From an uncultured Allomuricauda sp. (GTDB lineage Bacteria; Bacteroidota; Bacteroidia; Flavobacteriales; Flavobacteriaceae): a DNA stretch of 64,000 nucleotides. The stretch covers positions 248,001-312,000 of the forward strand of contig NZ_CANMPQ010000002.1 in the NCBI RefSeq assembly GCF_947499695.1, written 5' to 3'. This document shows, in pieces, positions 51,757 through 60,537 of the stretch. Each line of letters opens with the position of its first letter. Position 1 is the first letter of the stretch. Below the pieces are notes generated by a model. It worked only from the letters and a program-made list of their open reading frames with translations, had not been told where the DNA came from and made no database searches. A program made the translations under genes and the position numbers.

Positions 51757-53384
51757 TCTTCCGGTTTGAATGCTACTTCCTTGGATTTATCGAAGGTTGC
51801 TGCCTCATCCAGGTCTTTAACTTTTTTCAACATTGAATCATGTTTTCCCTTTATTTGCGCAGAAAGATTTGGTGAGAACAATTGCTCGGCAATGTTTGCC
51901 TTTATAAAGTCTTTTATTTTATCCTCAAAGGCATAAAAATCCAATTGAATTTTACGATTCAGCACGAATTGAATAAACTCATCAAAAAGAATGTCATCTA
52001 CCCGATATTCATCTAAAAATTTATTTTTGGTATAGTCCATATACCGGGTTCGATCCTTCTCCAAGTGTTCAAAAACAAAACGAGAGAAGAATTCGTAGGT
52101 ATCATCCATACTCTCTATCGCTTCCTCTTCATTGGTGCCAATTGGGACAAAAACATCAGGAATGATTCCACCGCCACCATAAACAACCTTGCCTTTTGGC
52201 GTGCGGAATTTGAGAGAGTCAGCAACTTTTATGCTATCCACTGAAATCAATTCTCCGCTGCTATAGCGTTCAATAAATTTTTGATAGTAGTCGCGATGCC
52301 CTTTTTCGTACGAGCGCTGAATTGAACGCCCCGTAGGTGTATAATATCGTGAAACGGTAAGCCTCACGGCTGAACCATCTCCTAAATCCATTTCTCTCTG
52401 AACCAACCCTTTACCAAAGGAGCGTCGGCCTACAATTGTGCCAATATCATTGTCCTGTAAAGCTCCGGCTATAATCTCGCTTGCCGATGCGGATCGTTCA
52501 TTTATCAATACATAAACAGGCTTGTCTTCAAACTCTCCTTTACTAGTTGCAAAGGCCTTTTTTATCCTTCCCTTTTTATTTTTGGTGTATAGAATAAGTT
52601 TATCGTCTTCCAAAAATTCATCGGCCAATTTTTCTGCAATTCCCAAATAACCTCCCGGGTTATCCCTTAAATCAAGAACCAATTTTTTCGCACCCCTTAT
52701 TTTTAATTTTCTAATTGCATCTTTAAATTCGTTGTAGGTCGACTCCGCAAATCGATTGATTTTTATATACCCCATGTCACTGCTGAGCATATAATAGGCA
52801 TCTACACTCTTTATTGGAATGCGGTCACGTCTTACTGTGATATCCATCATCCTATTCTCAGCTTTGCGGAATACCTTTAAATCTACCTTCGTGCCAGTTT
52901 TTCCTTTTAATTTGGATACAATTTCATTGTTAGGAATCCTTCTTCCGTAAAGTGTATCCATGTCGGCAATCAAAATCCTGTCTCCAGGTTTGATTCCACT
53001 TATCTGACTTGGGCCATTCTTTATGGTTCGTATTACCGTAATGGTATCCCTATACATATAAAAACTCACCCCGATACCCACAAAGTCACCTTTCATGTTT
53101 TCTGAGACTTCATCCATTTCACTCTTGGGTATGTAAACAGAGTGCGGATCCAGTTTTCCCAAAATATTGTTCACCGTAACATCAACAATGCTATCGGTGT
53201 CAATGTCATCCACATACTCATAGTCTATATAATCTATTAGCCTATTGAGTTTGTCCTTTTTGGAATTGGTGGAAAATAACTTCTCTGGGGTATCGTCAAA
53301 ATGGAGTTTGCCTCCAATAAAAATTCCGATTGCCACGGCCAAAGCAAGTAAGGTGGGCAGTATATATTGATATTTCTTTTTCAT
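51753..53384 (-). CDS. S41 family C-terminal processing peptidase
   Basis: 543 residues. An N-terminal membrane anchor or signal (ILPTLLALAVAIGIFIGG) is followed by a PDZ domain (about 90-165, GIGVSFYMYRDTITVIRTI). The S41 protease domain has the catalytic Ser in NERSASASEIIAGALQDN and the Lys in GRRSFGKGLVQREM. A C-terminal helical extension of about 130 residues is typical of flavobacterial members. It trims C-termini of periplasmic proteins. It follows comEB by 15 bp in one operon. Confidence 0.93.
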   Translation of the reverse strand: MKKKYQYILPTLLALAVAIGIFIGGKLHFDDTPEKLFSTNSKKDKLNRLIDYIDYEYVDDIDTDSIVDVTVNNILGKLDPHSVYIPKSEMDEVSENMKGDFVGIGVSFYMYRDTITVIRTIKNGPSQISGIKPGDRILIADMDTLYGRRIPNNEIVSKLKGKTGTKVDLKVFRKAENRMMDITVRRDRIPIKSVDAYYMLSSDMGYIKINRFAESTYNEFKDAIRKLKIRGAKKLVLDLRDNPGGYLGIAEKLADEFLEDDKLILYTKNKKGRIKKAFATSKGEFEDKPVYVLINERSASASEIIAGALQDNDIGTIVGRRSFGKGLVQREMDLGDGSAVRLTVSRYYTPTGRSIQRSYEKGHRDYYQKFIERYSSGELISVDSIKVADSLKFRTPKGKVVYGGGGIIPDVFVPIGTNEEEAIESMDDTYEFFSRFVFEHLEKDRTRYMDYTKNKFLDEYRVDDILFDEFIQFVLNRKIQLDFYAFEDKIKDFIKANIAEQLFSPNLSAQIKGKHDSMLKKVKDLDEAATFDKSKEVAFKPED

Positions 53385-53399
53385 AGCTTAATGGTGAGG

Positions 53400-53837
53400 T
53401 TATACCATTTCTTCCAGTATAGGAAGGTGGTGGGTAATCACTCCGGCACGCTCCAAGAATTTTAATCCCGAATCATCTTTGTAAGCCTTTTGATATACCA
53501 CACGTTTTATTCCTGATTGATGGATTAGTTTGCTGCATTCCCTGCAGGGGGATAATGTAATATACAAGGTTGCTCCTTCACAAGATTGGGTAGATGAGGC
53601 CACTTTTAATATGGCATTTGCTTCGGCATGAAGCACATACCACTTGGTATATCCTTCTTCATCTTCACAAATATTTTCGAAGCCAGTAGGCGTACCGTTA
53701 TAGCCGTCGGATATAATCATCCGGTCTTTTACGATAATGGCTCCAACTTGTTTTCGATGGCAATAGGACAGTTTTCCCCATTCTTTTGCCATGCGAAGAT
53801 AGGCCTTGTCATACTTCTCTTGTTTGCGCTCCTTCAT
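53400..53837 (-). CDS. comEB: Deoxycytidylate (dCMP) deaminase
   Basis: 145 residues. The zinc site is HAEANAI (His and catalytic Glu) with PCRECSKLI (two Cys). The N-terminal KLSYCHRKQVGAIIVKDRMI and SDGYNGTPTGFEN are dCMP deaminase signatures. It forms dUMP for thymidylate synthesis. It is the first gene of a pair with the S41 peptidase, an arrangement common in Bacteroidota. Confidence 0.93.
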   Translation of the reverse strand: MKERKQEKYDKAYLRMAKEWGKLSYCHRKQVGAIIVKDRMIISDGYNGTPTGFENICEDEEGYTKWYVLHAEANAILKVASSTQSCEGATLYITLSPCRECSKLIHQSGIKRVVYQKAYKDDSGLKFLERAGVITHHLPILEEMV

Positions 53838-53924
53838 ACATCAAAAAAAATAAGCCGATAATGAATAAATATACCTGCTTTGCAAGACCCCTACAACCTT
53901 ATTCGGCTAATTTTAACAAAGGCC

Positions 53925-54509
53925 CTATTGTGGAAACGTGGCAATAAGCAACGGTATTGTAAAACAGATGACCAAAATCGATGCAAGTACAATAAAAATC
54001 GTTCTTTTGATTTTAAACACATCCTGAACCAAAAATGCCAGAGCCAAAATCACAAGGATAATGGCAACTTGTGAAAACTCAATCCCAGTAGCAAAGCCTA
54101 GTAAGGGGACAACTTTGTTCTCCTCCTCGGCCATCATCAAGTTAAAGTAGTTCGAAAAACCAAATCCGTGAATAAGGCCAAAAAACGTGGTAGCCACAAT
54201 ATGAAGCGTCATTCCGGTACTTCGGATTTCATTTTTTACATAAATAAAATTGAAAAAAGCTGTTAATAGTATCGTTACTGGTATTAGAAATTCGATTAAG
54301 CCCACATCCACGGTCAGCACTCCAAATGCCGAAAGCCCCAAAGAGGTACAATGTGCAACCGTGAAAATAGTCGCCAAAACCACCACTCTTTTCCAATTCA
54401 CAAAAGTAAACGGAATTGCCAAAGCGGATAAAAACAATATATGGTCATACGCCCCAAAATCTAACACATGATCCAATCCCAATTTGATGTAAAACCAAAA
54501 TTCTTGCAT
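53925..54509 (-). CDS. HupE/UreJ family membrane protein
   Basis: 194 residues with about six helices. GLDHVLDFGAYDHILFLSAL is the family His/Asp motif, followed by FTVAHCTSLGLSAFGVL and FGLIHGFGFSNYF. HupE/UreJ proteins are linked to nickel uptake, but no nickel enzyme gene is near and the branch found in Bacteroidota has no tested substrate. It lies 11 bp after the TerB/DnaJ gene in one operon. Confidence 0.87.
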   Translation of the reverse strand: MQEFWFYIKLGLDHVLDFGAYDHILFLSALAIPFTFVNWKRVVVLATIFTVAHCTSLGLSAFGVLTVDVGLIEFLIPVTILLTAFFNFIYVKNEIRSTGMTLHIVATTFFGLIHGFGFSNYFNLMMAEEENKVVPLLGFATGIEFSQVAIILVILALAFLVQDVFKIKRTIFIVLASILVICFTIPLLIATFPQ

Positions 54510-54520
54510 AAGTTGATCTA

Positions 54521-55258
54521 TTATGAAATTCCTCGTTCTTTTTGAATGGTCTCGTACGCTTTTTGTACTTCCTTAAATTTTTCCTCTGCCCCTTTCTTAA
54601 TGGCCTCATTTTCCGTTACTACTCGATCCGGATGATATTTTTTGGCCATGGTTCTATATGCTTTTTTCACTTCTTCATCTGAAACCGTCTTTTCTATTTC
54701 CAGAATCTTGTATGCATTGTCAGCGGATTTGATGAACATCGCCATAATGCTTTCAAAATCGTGCCTGCCGACCCTGAAATACCCTGCTATTTCCCTTAAC
54801 TTATCTATTTCCGCCTTGCTTACTTGACCATCGGCCTGAGCAATTCCAAATAAAAAGTGAAGAAGTTGTAATCGCACTTCATAACGAGTGCGCTGCTCCA
54901 AATAGGAACAGATTCGTTGCGCCGAAACTTCTCTTTTTTTGATAACATCATTAAAGGTTCTAAAAATGGCATTTGCTTTTTCCTTCCCATAAGTGCTTAA
55001 AAAGTATTGCCTTACATAATCCAACTCACGTTGATTTACCTGTCCATCTGCTTTAATGATAATTGAACAGAGCGACAACAAGTTCAATTCAAAATCAGCT
55101 GGGGAAACCGTCTGTCTTGTAAAATCTTGAAAGACTGTTCTTCCCCCTCTTTTTGCACCACCCATGTTTTCAAAAAGGCTCCCAAGAAGAAACCCAAGAA
55201 TCGCTCCTGGAAAACGAAATATAAAATAGCCTAAAAAAGCGGCTACCCACTTGATCAT
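54521..55258 (-). CDS. TerB-DnaJ (DjlA-like) membrane protein
   Basis: 245 residues. An N-terminal glycine-rich membrane segment (WVAAFLGYFIFRFPGAILGF) is followed by a TerB-like helical domain (about 55-175, with CSIIIKADGQVNQRELDYVR). The C-terminal J domain (about 180-243) contains MAKKYHPDRV, the HPD tripeptide that stimulates Hsp70 ATPase. It likely recruits DnaK to the membrane. An exact -7 element on the minus strand (TATATTTG, 55286-55279) sits between AGTCC and GGACT, a small inverted repeat. Confidence 0.92.
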   Translation of the reverse strand: MIKWVAAFLGYFIFRFPGAILGFLLGSLFENMGGAKRGGRTVFQDFTRQTVSPADFELNLLSLCSIIIKADGQVNQRELDYVRQYFLSTYGKEKANAIFRTFNDVIKKREVSAQRICSYLEQRTRYEVRLQLLHFLFGIAQADGQVSKAEIDKLREIAGYFRVGRHDFESIMAMFIKSADNAYKILEIEKTVSDEEVKKAYRTMAKKYHPDRVVTENEAIKKGAEEKFKEVQKAYETIQKERGIS

Positions 55259-55274
55259 TCCTTAAAATATTTAG

Positions 55275-55291
55275 AGTCCAAATATAGGACT
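55275..55291 (-). promoter_or_regulatory. -7 element within a short inverted repeat (TerB-DnaJ gene)
   Basis: TATATTTG (55286-55279 on the minus strand) lies across the gap of AGTCC-n7-GGACT. The start codon is 20 nt downstream. The repeat may be an operator, though 5-bp arms are short. Confidence 0.45.
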
Positions 55292-55352
55292 TTGACTAAC
55301 AATTAAGAGTTTATAAGGTGTTAAGGCTGAGGAAAAAATTCGACAAAAACCG

Positions 55353-55360
55353 TATCTTTG
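55353..55360 (+). promoter_or_regulatory. -7 element of the bacilliredoxin gene
   Basis: TATCTTTG is an exact TAnnTTTG match, 23 nt before the ATG. Confidence 0.55.
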
Positions 55361-55383
55361 AAAGTTGAATAAAAAATAAGACT

Positions 55384-55794
55384 ATGTATCCTGAAGAATT
55401 GGTTAAACCTATGAGAGCAGACCTAGCATCTGCCGGGTTTGAAGAACTATATACAAGTGAAGCGGTTGAAAATGCACTAAAGCAAGAAGGCACCACGTTG
55501 GTTGTGGTTAACTCGGTTTGCGGGTGTGCCGCAGCAAATGCCAGACCTGCAGCAAAATTAAGCCTGCAGAACAGCAAAAAACCAGATCATTTAGCAACGG
55601 TTTTTGCTGGAGTTGATACGGAAGCAGTAGACACAGCTAGAAACCGTATGATCCCTTTCCCTCCTTCTTCGCCAAGTATGGCCCTGTTCAAGGATGGTGA
55701 GCTGGTACACATGATCGAAAGACATCACATCGAGGGGAGACCGGCTGAAATTATTGCCGAAAACCTTATGGAAGCTTACAATGAGTTTTGTTAA
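55384..55794 (+). CDS. BrxA/BrxB family bacilliredoxin
   Basis: 136 residues, a thioredoxin-like fold of the YphP/YqiW family. The active-site motif is CGC in VVNSVCGCAAANARPA. MYPEELVKPMRADLASAGFE is the characteristic N-terminus. In Firmicutes these proteins remove bacillithiol from protein thiols. In Bacteroidota, members of the same family occur and a bacillithiol-like role is plausible. It is a single gene with its own promoter and terminator. Confidence 0.93.
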   Translation: MYPEELVKPMRADLASAGFEELYTSEAVENALKQEGTTLVVVNSVCGCAAANARPAAKLSLQNSKKPDHLATVFAGVDTEAVDTARNRMIPFPPSSPSMALFKDGELVHMIERHHIEGRPAEIIAENLMEAYNEFC

Positions 55795-55814
55795 ACTTCC
55801 GTTGTAATTAAAAT

Positions 55815-55847
55815 AAAAAACCACCCTTAAGGGTGGTTTTTTATTTT
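55815..55847 (+). terminator. Intrinsic terminator of the bacilliredoxin gene
   Basis: Stem CCACCC / GGGTGG (55821-55836, loop TTAA), flanked by A and T tracts. Its T tract runs into the -7 element of the next gene. Confidence 0.85.
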
Positions 55848-55849
55848 TG
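55842..55849 (+). promoter_or_regulatory. -7 element of the SDR-plsC-HD operon, next to the ATG
   Basis: TATTTTTG matches exactly and ends 6 nt before the ATG at 55856. It overlaps the T tail of the preceding terminator. The mRNA should be nearly leaderless. Confidence 0.6.
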
Positions 55850-55855
55850 CAGCCT

Positions 55856-56572
55856 ATGGGACAAAAGGCTATTGTGGTTGGGGCAACTTCTGGAATTGGA
55901 AAAGAACTTGCGCTCATCTTATCTCAAAATGGATATCAAGTCGGTATTACAGGAAGAAGAGAGGAACTCCTCAATCAACTGGAAAAGGAATATCCCGATA
56001 CTTTTGTTCCCAACGCTTTTGATTGCACCTCCGAAAATGCGCTGGAAAATTTGCAAGATCTAGTTGCAAAGCTTGGCGGACTTGATTTGTTGATATTCTC
56101 ATCTGGCACAGGAGATTTAAACGAAGCGTTAGATGACAATATTGAACAAATGACCAACGCTTTAAATGTGATTGCTTTCTCTAAGATTATAGGATGGGCA
56201 TTTCGGCTTTTTCAAAAACAAGGTTATGGCCACCTTGTTGCCATTAGCTCTATTGGTGGGCTTCGAGGAAGTGGTATAGCCCCTTCTTATAATGCTACAA
56301 AGTCCTATCAAATGAATTATTTGGAAGGACTTCGTCAAAAAGCCGTTAAATCCAAACAACAAATCACAATAACCGACATCCGCCCTGGATTTGTGGATAC
56401 CGCCATGGCTAAAGGTGATGGGAAATTCTGGGTGGCACCTCCGAAAAAAGCAGCTAAACAAATCTATTATGCAATTCAAAAGAAAAGAGACATCGCTTAC
56501 ATCACAAAAAGATGGCGAATTATTGCTGTAATTCTAAAGATTTTGCCAACTTGGGTCTATAAAAGAATGTAG
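55856..56572 (+). CDS. Short-chain dehydrogenase/reductase (SDR)
   Basis: 238 residues from the ATG at 55856. The nucleotide-binding motif is GATSGIGKELAL near residue 10, DLLIFSSGTGD stands for the NAG region, and the catalytic set is Ser in VAISSIGG with YNATK (Tyr and Lys). The substrate is unknown. It is first in a run with plsC and an HD-domain gene, with gaps of 1 and 3 bp, which hints at lipid metabolism. Confidence 0.92.
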   Translation: MGQKAIVVGATSGIGKELALILSQNGYQVGITGRREELLNQLEKEYPDTFVPNAFDCTSENALENLQDLVAKLGGLDLLIFSSGTGDLNEALDDNIEQMTNALNVIAFSKIIGWAFRLFQKQGYGHLVAISSIGGLRGSGIAPSYNATKSYQMNYLEGLRQKAVKSKQQITITDIRPGFVDTAMAKGDGKFWVAPPKKAAKQIYYAIQKKRDIAYITKRWRIIAVILKILPTWVYKRM

Positions 56573-56573
56573 C

Positions 56574-57302
56574 ATGTTCAAGTTACTTTCATATCCATTG
56601 ACACTTGTCTTCTTTATTTGTTTTGCAATTACCTTAGTGGTTTTTCATCCTATTCAATGGCTATGTTTAAATGCTTTTGGTTATAATGCGCATAAACGAA
56701 GCGTAAGTTTTTTGAATTGGTTTATCATGAGGTGCACCAACGTACTTGGGGTTCGCTATCAATTTGAAAACCAACATAATATTCCTTCGGACAGGCCTCT
56801 GATTATTGTTACCAACCATCAGAGCATGTATGATATTCCACCCATTATTTGGTATATGCGGAAGCACCATCCAAAATTTGTCAGTAAAAAAGAGTTGGGT
56901 AAAGGCATTCCCAGTGTCTCATTTAACCTAAGACATGGAGGATCAGCATTGATCAATCGTAAAGACCCAGCTCAAGCATTGACAGAAATCAGGAAATTGG
57001 GAGATTATATTGAAAAACATAATCGAAGTGCGGTCATCTTTCCTGAAGGAACCCGCAGTCGCGATGGTAGACCCAAACCCTTTAAACCTTCAGGTTTGAA
57101 ATCGCTTATGAAACAATCACCTTCAGCATTAATTGTCCCCATTACTATTAACAATTCTTGGAAAATGATTCGCTATGGCAAGTTTCCCATGGGTCTTGGT
57201 GCCTATATCAAATTTAAAGTTCATCCACCGATAGATAACGAAGGAAATTCTGATGAACTTATCAAACTTGTGGAACAGCGAATAACCAAGGATATTTTAT
57301 AA
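56574..57302 (+). CDS. plsC: 1-acyl-sn-glycerol-3-phosphate acyltransferase
   Basis: 242 residues. An N-terminal membrane segment (LTLVFFICFAITLVVFH) precedes the acyltransferase motif I NHQSMYD and motif III FPEGTRSRDG. Motif II-like GGSALINRK and the late VPITINNSW also fit. It adds the second acyl chain to make phosphatidic acid. It starts 1 bp after the SDR stop and is translationally coupled. Confidence 0.92.
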   Translation: MFKLLSYPLTLVFFICFAITLVVFHPIQWLCLNAFGYNAHKRSVSFLNWFIMRCTNVLGVRYQFENQHNIPSDRPLIIVTNHQSMYDIPPIIWYMRKHHPKFVSKKELGKGIPSVSFNLRHGGSALINRKDPAQALTEIRKLGDYIEKHNRSAVIFPEGTRSRDGRPKPFKPSGLKSLMKQSPSALIVPITINNSWKMIRYGKFPMGLGAYIKFKVHPPIDNEGNSDELIKLVEQRITKDIL

Positions 57303-57305
57303 CAT

Positions 57306-57956
57306 ATGACTGAGAAACATTTGGTGACAGAGACCATAAATTTTGTGAAAGAAACGTTGAAAGGAGCAGAAGGCGGTCATGATTGGTTTCACATCCAAAG
57401 AGTATTCAATAATGCAAGACAGATAGCACAAAATGAGGAAGTAAACATTTTAGTTGTCGAACTGGCAGCGCTATTGCATGACATTGCAGACCCTAAATTT
57501 CACAATGGAGATGAGTCGTTGGGCCCTCAGACTGCTAAAAAATTTCTCCTAGAACAAAATGTTGCTTCGGATATAACAGAGCATATCGTCAACATCATCA
57601 AATACATGTCGTTTAAAAACAGTTTGGAAAAAGGTGAGAAATTCGTCTCCAAGGAACTCCATGTTGTTCAGGATGCAGACCGATTGGATGCTATTGGTGC
57701 GATTGGAATCGCAAGGACTTTCAATTATGGCGGATACAAAAACAGGGAATTATACAACCCTGAAGTACCGCCAAATCTAAACATGTCCAAAGAGGAATAT
57801 AAAAATTCGAATGCCCCCACCATTAACCATTTTTACGAAAAACTACTCTTACTCAAAGATAAAATGAACACTCAGACAGGTAGGGATCTCGCGGAGGAGC
57901 GACACCAGTTTATGTTAGATTACCTGAAACAATTTTATAAAGAGTGGAATGCGTAA
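57306..57956 (+). CDS. HD domain phosphohydrolase
   Basis: 216 residues. The metal-binding HD site is GGHDWFHIQRVFNNA (first His), LLHDIADPKF (His-Asp) and VVQDADRLDAIGAIGIART (Asp). It resembles the YedJ/YpgQ group of HD nucleotide phosphohydrolases. The natural substrate is unknown; several homologues split dNTPs or pyrophosphate compounds. It follows plsC by 3 bp. Promoter sequences for the next gene begin directly after it. Confidence 0.9.
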   Translation: MTEKHLVTETINFVKETLKGAEGGHDWFHIQRVFNNARQIAQNEEVNILVVELAALLHDIADPKFHNGDESLGPQTAKKFLLEQNVASDITEHIVNIIKYMSFKNSLEKGEKFVSKELHVVQDADRLDAIGAIGIARTFNYGGYKNRELYNPEVPPNLNMSKEEYKNSNAPTINHFYEKLLLLKDKMNTQTGRDLAEERHQFMLDYLKQFYKEWNA

Positions 57957-58017
57957 CAACGCCCCTTGACTATTGTTGTTTTTTGTATCTTCAATCCCAT
58001 CAAAAAAATCAAACCAA

Positions 58018-59442
58018 ATGCAAAGAAGAAAGTTCTTAAAAAACGCAGCAGCTACTTCAGCTGCTTTTTCCATTGTCCCCAGTTTTGTTCTTGGAAAAAA
58101 CCATGTTCCTCCTAGTGACACCCTCTATATGGCTGCATTTGGTGTTGGTGGTCGTGGTAATGGGGTTATCCAAGGTCTTGCGGCAACAGGAAAAGTAAAG
58201 TTCGTTGCTTTTTGTGATGTTGATGACCGCAGGGCTCAGCAAACTTATGAGGCATTTCCTGATGCGAAGCGATACAAAGACTTTCGCAAAGTTTATCAGA
58301 AGCATTTAAAAGATATTGATGCTGTTGCAGTAGCGACGCCAGACCATACTCATGCTTCAATAGCGCTACCATTTATGCGCGAGAAGAAGCATGCATATGT
58401 TGAAAAGCCATTGACCCACAATATTCATGAAGCTCGATTAATGACCAAAGTAGCGGCCGAAAATGGCATTGTTACTCAAATGGGCAACCAAGGTGCATCA
58501 AGCGATGATAGTCGCATTGCACGTGAGTGGGTAGAATCTGGGGTTATTGGAAATGTGCATACCATTGAATGCTGGACTAATAGACCTGTCTGGCCACAAG
58601 GCGTTCCGCTTCCTACCGAAAAGCAACAAGTTCCAAAAGGATTGGATTGGGATTTATGGTTGGGACCTGCTGCGATGCGTAATTATAACGACGCCTATTT
58701 ACCGTTCAAATGGAGAGGTTGGTGGGATTTTGGTACTGGTGCCCTGGGCGATATGGGTTGTCATATTATGGAAACTCCATTCAGTGTTTTAGATTTAGGA
58801 TATCCGACCGAAGCAGAAGCTAGTTGTACAACAGTTTGGGTAGGTGATTTTGTCGAGGCGGATTATAGCCCTTCATGCCCTCCCTCTTCAAAAATACATT
58901 TGAAATTTGAACACCCAACCCATGGAGACATCCAATTAAATTGGTATGACGGAGGTATCAAGCCTGACCTTCCAGACGAGTTGAAAGATGACGAAATGGT
59001 CGGCGACGGAAGTGGCGGAACCATTATGTATGGAGATAAAGGCATTTTGGTCTGTGATACGTACTCAAGAAATGCGCGTTTGCTCCCATCAGATATGATG
59101 AATCTTTATAAATCTCCCGAACCCAAATACGCCAGAGTTCCTGGAAGCATGGGTGGACATATTGCAAACTTTGTGGATGGCTGTCTTACAGGAGCTGAAA
59201 CCTCCTCTAATTTTGCAAAAGCTGGTCCTCTTACCGAAACGGTACTGATGGGTAACCTTGCCGTAAAAGCTTATCAATATAAGGTGTTGAAGGAAGGTAA
59301 AAAAGTAGGCGATTGGGATCCTTACGAATACCCGGGAAGACGCAAATTGCTTTGGGATGGTGAAAACATGAAAATCACAAACTACGACAAAGCCAATGAA
59401 TGGGTAAGTCGTGAGTATCGAAAGGGTTGGGAGTTGGTATAA
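58018..59442 (+). CDS. Tat-exported Gfo/Idh/MocA family oxidoreductase
   Basis: 474 residues from the ATG at 58018. The twin-arginine signal is MQRRKFLKNAAATSAAFSI. The Rossmann motif is AAFGVGGRGNGVIQG, the family motif AYVEKPLTH, and the catalytic region has GTGALGDMGCHIMETPF. Exported proteins of this type carry tightly bound NAD and include GH109 glycosidases and 3-keto sugar enzymes. It could join the oxidative glycoside pathway of 30-43 kb, but it stands alone 15 kb away. Exact activity unknown. An earlier TTG frame start at 57973 is rejected since it would bury the Tat signal. Confidence 0.9.
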   Translation: MQRRKFLKNAAATSAAFSIVPSFVLGKNHVPPSDTLYMAAFGVGGRGNGVIQGLAATGKVKFVAFCDVDDRRAQQTYEAFPDAKRYKDFRKVYQKHLKDIDAVAVATPDHTHASIALPFMREKKHAYVEKPLTHNIHEARLMTKVAAENGIVTQMGNQGASSDDSRIAREWVESGVIGNVHTIECWTNRPVWPQGVPLPTEKQQVPKGLDWDLWLGPAAMRNYNDAYLPFKWRGWWDFGTGALGDMGCHIMETPFSVLDLGYPTEAEASCTTVWVGDFVEADYSPSCPPSSKIHLKFEHPTHGDIQLNWYDGGIKPDLPDELKDDEMVGDGSGGTIMYGDKGILVCDTYSRNARLLPSDMMNLYKSPEPKYARVPGSMGGHIANFVDGCLTGAETSSNFAKAGPLTETVLMGNLAVKAYQYKVLKEGKKVGDWDPYEYPGRRKLLWDGENMKITNYDKANEWVSREYRKGWELV

Positions 59443-59490
59443 CCAATTTAATAATTTTCTTTTCTAAATAAATAGTGCTGTTTTTAGTCA

Positions 59491-60465
59491 TCAGTCCTCA
59501 GCGAATAATGAAGGATTTGTCACGCTAATGCCATCCGGGTTTTCAAGAAAATAATCTGCCATAGCCTTATACAATTGCAGATGTTCTTCAACACCGTTCC
59601 AGTTCCAATCATCAGTTACTTCATCTTCTGGGCTGTGAATTTCCCCGAATGCAATCGGTGTGGCTATCTTTCCACCTTTTAATCTATCTCCAACCCAAAG
59701 GGTGATAGCGGGGATACCCTTTGAAAGAAATGATGCTGTGTCAAAACTCTTATTTAACCCATCTACCCAATCTGGACTATTATAATACCATCCTATTGGT
59801 TTCAGGATAGATTCGATTTTTGAGATAAAATCTATGCCCAGTCTTGGTAAAAGGAAATAGTCTTCCCGGATTCCGGAAACATTGAATCCATCAATGTTAA
59901 GGCAAATAATGATTTCATCACTTGGAAACAGGGAATTCTCAACATAAAATTTGCTCCCCTTAAGTCCGAATTCCTCAGCCGCCGCAGCGACAAATACAAC
60001 ATTGTGTTTCGGAGCTCTTCCATTACTAAATATTCTTGCCAACTCGATAAGAGCAGCAACCCCAACCGCATTATCCCTTGCTCCATTATAGATTACATCT
60101 TTGTGGCCTGAATCTTCCCTTATCCCATAAGCATCATAATGTGCCATAAATACAATGGATTTATTGCTAGGTTCATCCGCTTCAACATAACCTATAACAT
60201 TGGATTCATATTCAATTTGTCCAGGAACAGTAAACTTTTGAAAATAGGATTGGCTTGTATAGGATTTAAGGTTGTTCATTTTAAACTGATTTGCGATATA
60301 TGCAGCGGCATGTTTGATTCCTTTGCTACCCTGACCACGACCCTCCATCATATCAGAAGAAAGGAATATTGTGTGCGATTTAATTTTTTCCTGTACCTGT
60401 CCATTAATGGAAAAAGTCATCAAAATAAATATGAGTATCTGTAATTGAATTGAATTATGTATCAT
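59491..60465 (-). CDS. M28 family zinc peptidase, exported
   Basis: 324 residues with a signal peptide (IQLQILIFILMTFSINGQ). The two-zinc site of M28 is seen in FMAHYDAYG (His), NGARDNAVGVAAL (Asp), AAAAEEFGLKGS (Glu-Glu), NIDGFNVSG (Asp) and FGEIHSPEDE (His). It is an aminopeptidase-like enzyme in the periplasm. There is no protease-associated domain. It stands alone between the Gfo/Idh gene and a divergent hypothetical gene. Confidence 0.92.
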   Translation of the reverse strand: MIHNSIQLQILIFILMTFSINGQVQEKIKSHTIFLSSDMMEGRGQGSKGIKHAAAYIANQFKMNNLKSYTSQSYFQKFTVPGQIEYESNVIGYVEADEPSNKSIVFMAHYDAYGIREDSGHKDVIYNGARDNAVGVAALIELARIFSNGRAPKHNVVFVAAAAEEFGLKGSKFYVENSLFPSDEIIICLNIDGFNVSGIREDYFLLPRLGIDFISKIESILKPIGWYYNSPDWVDGLNKSFDTASFLSKGIPAITLWVGDRLKGGKIATPIAFGEIHSPEDEVTDDWNWNGVEEHLQLYKAMADYFLENPDGISVTNPSLFAED

Positions 60466-60537
60466 TATTTATTAATCATATGTTTTAATTGAAGAGTCAA
60501 AAATTATACATTCGTTACATCTGAAATCGATTTTATC

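Noticed and set aside
56221-56240. Match to one arm of the 22608 palindrome inside the SDR gene
   Set aside because: It is within conserved coding sequence and lacks the second arm; chance.
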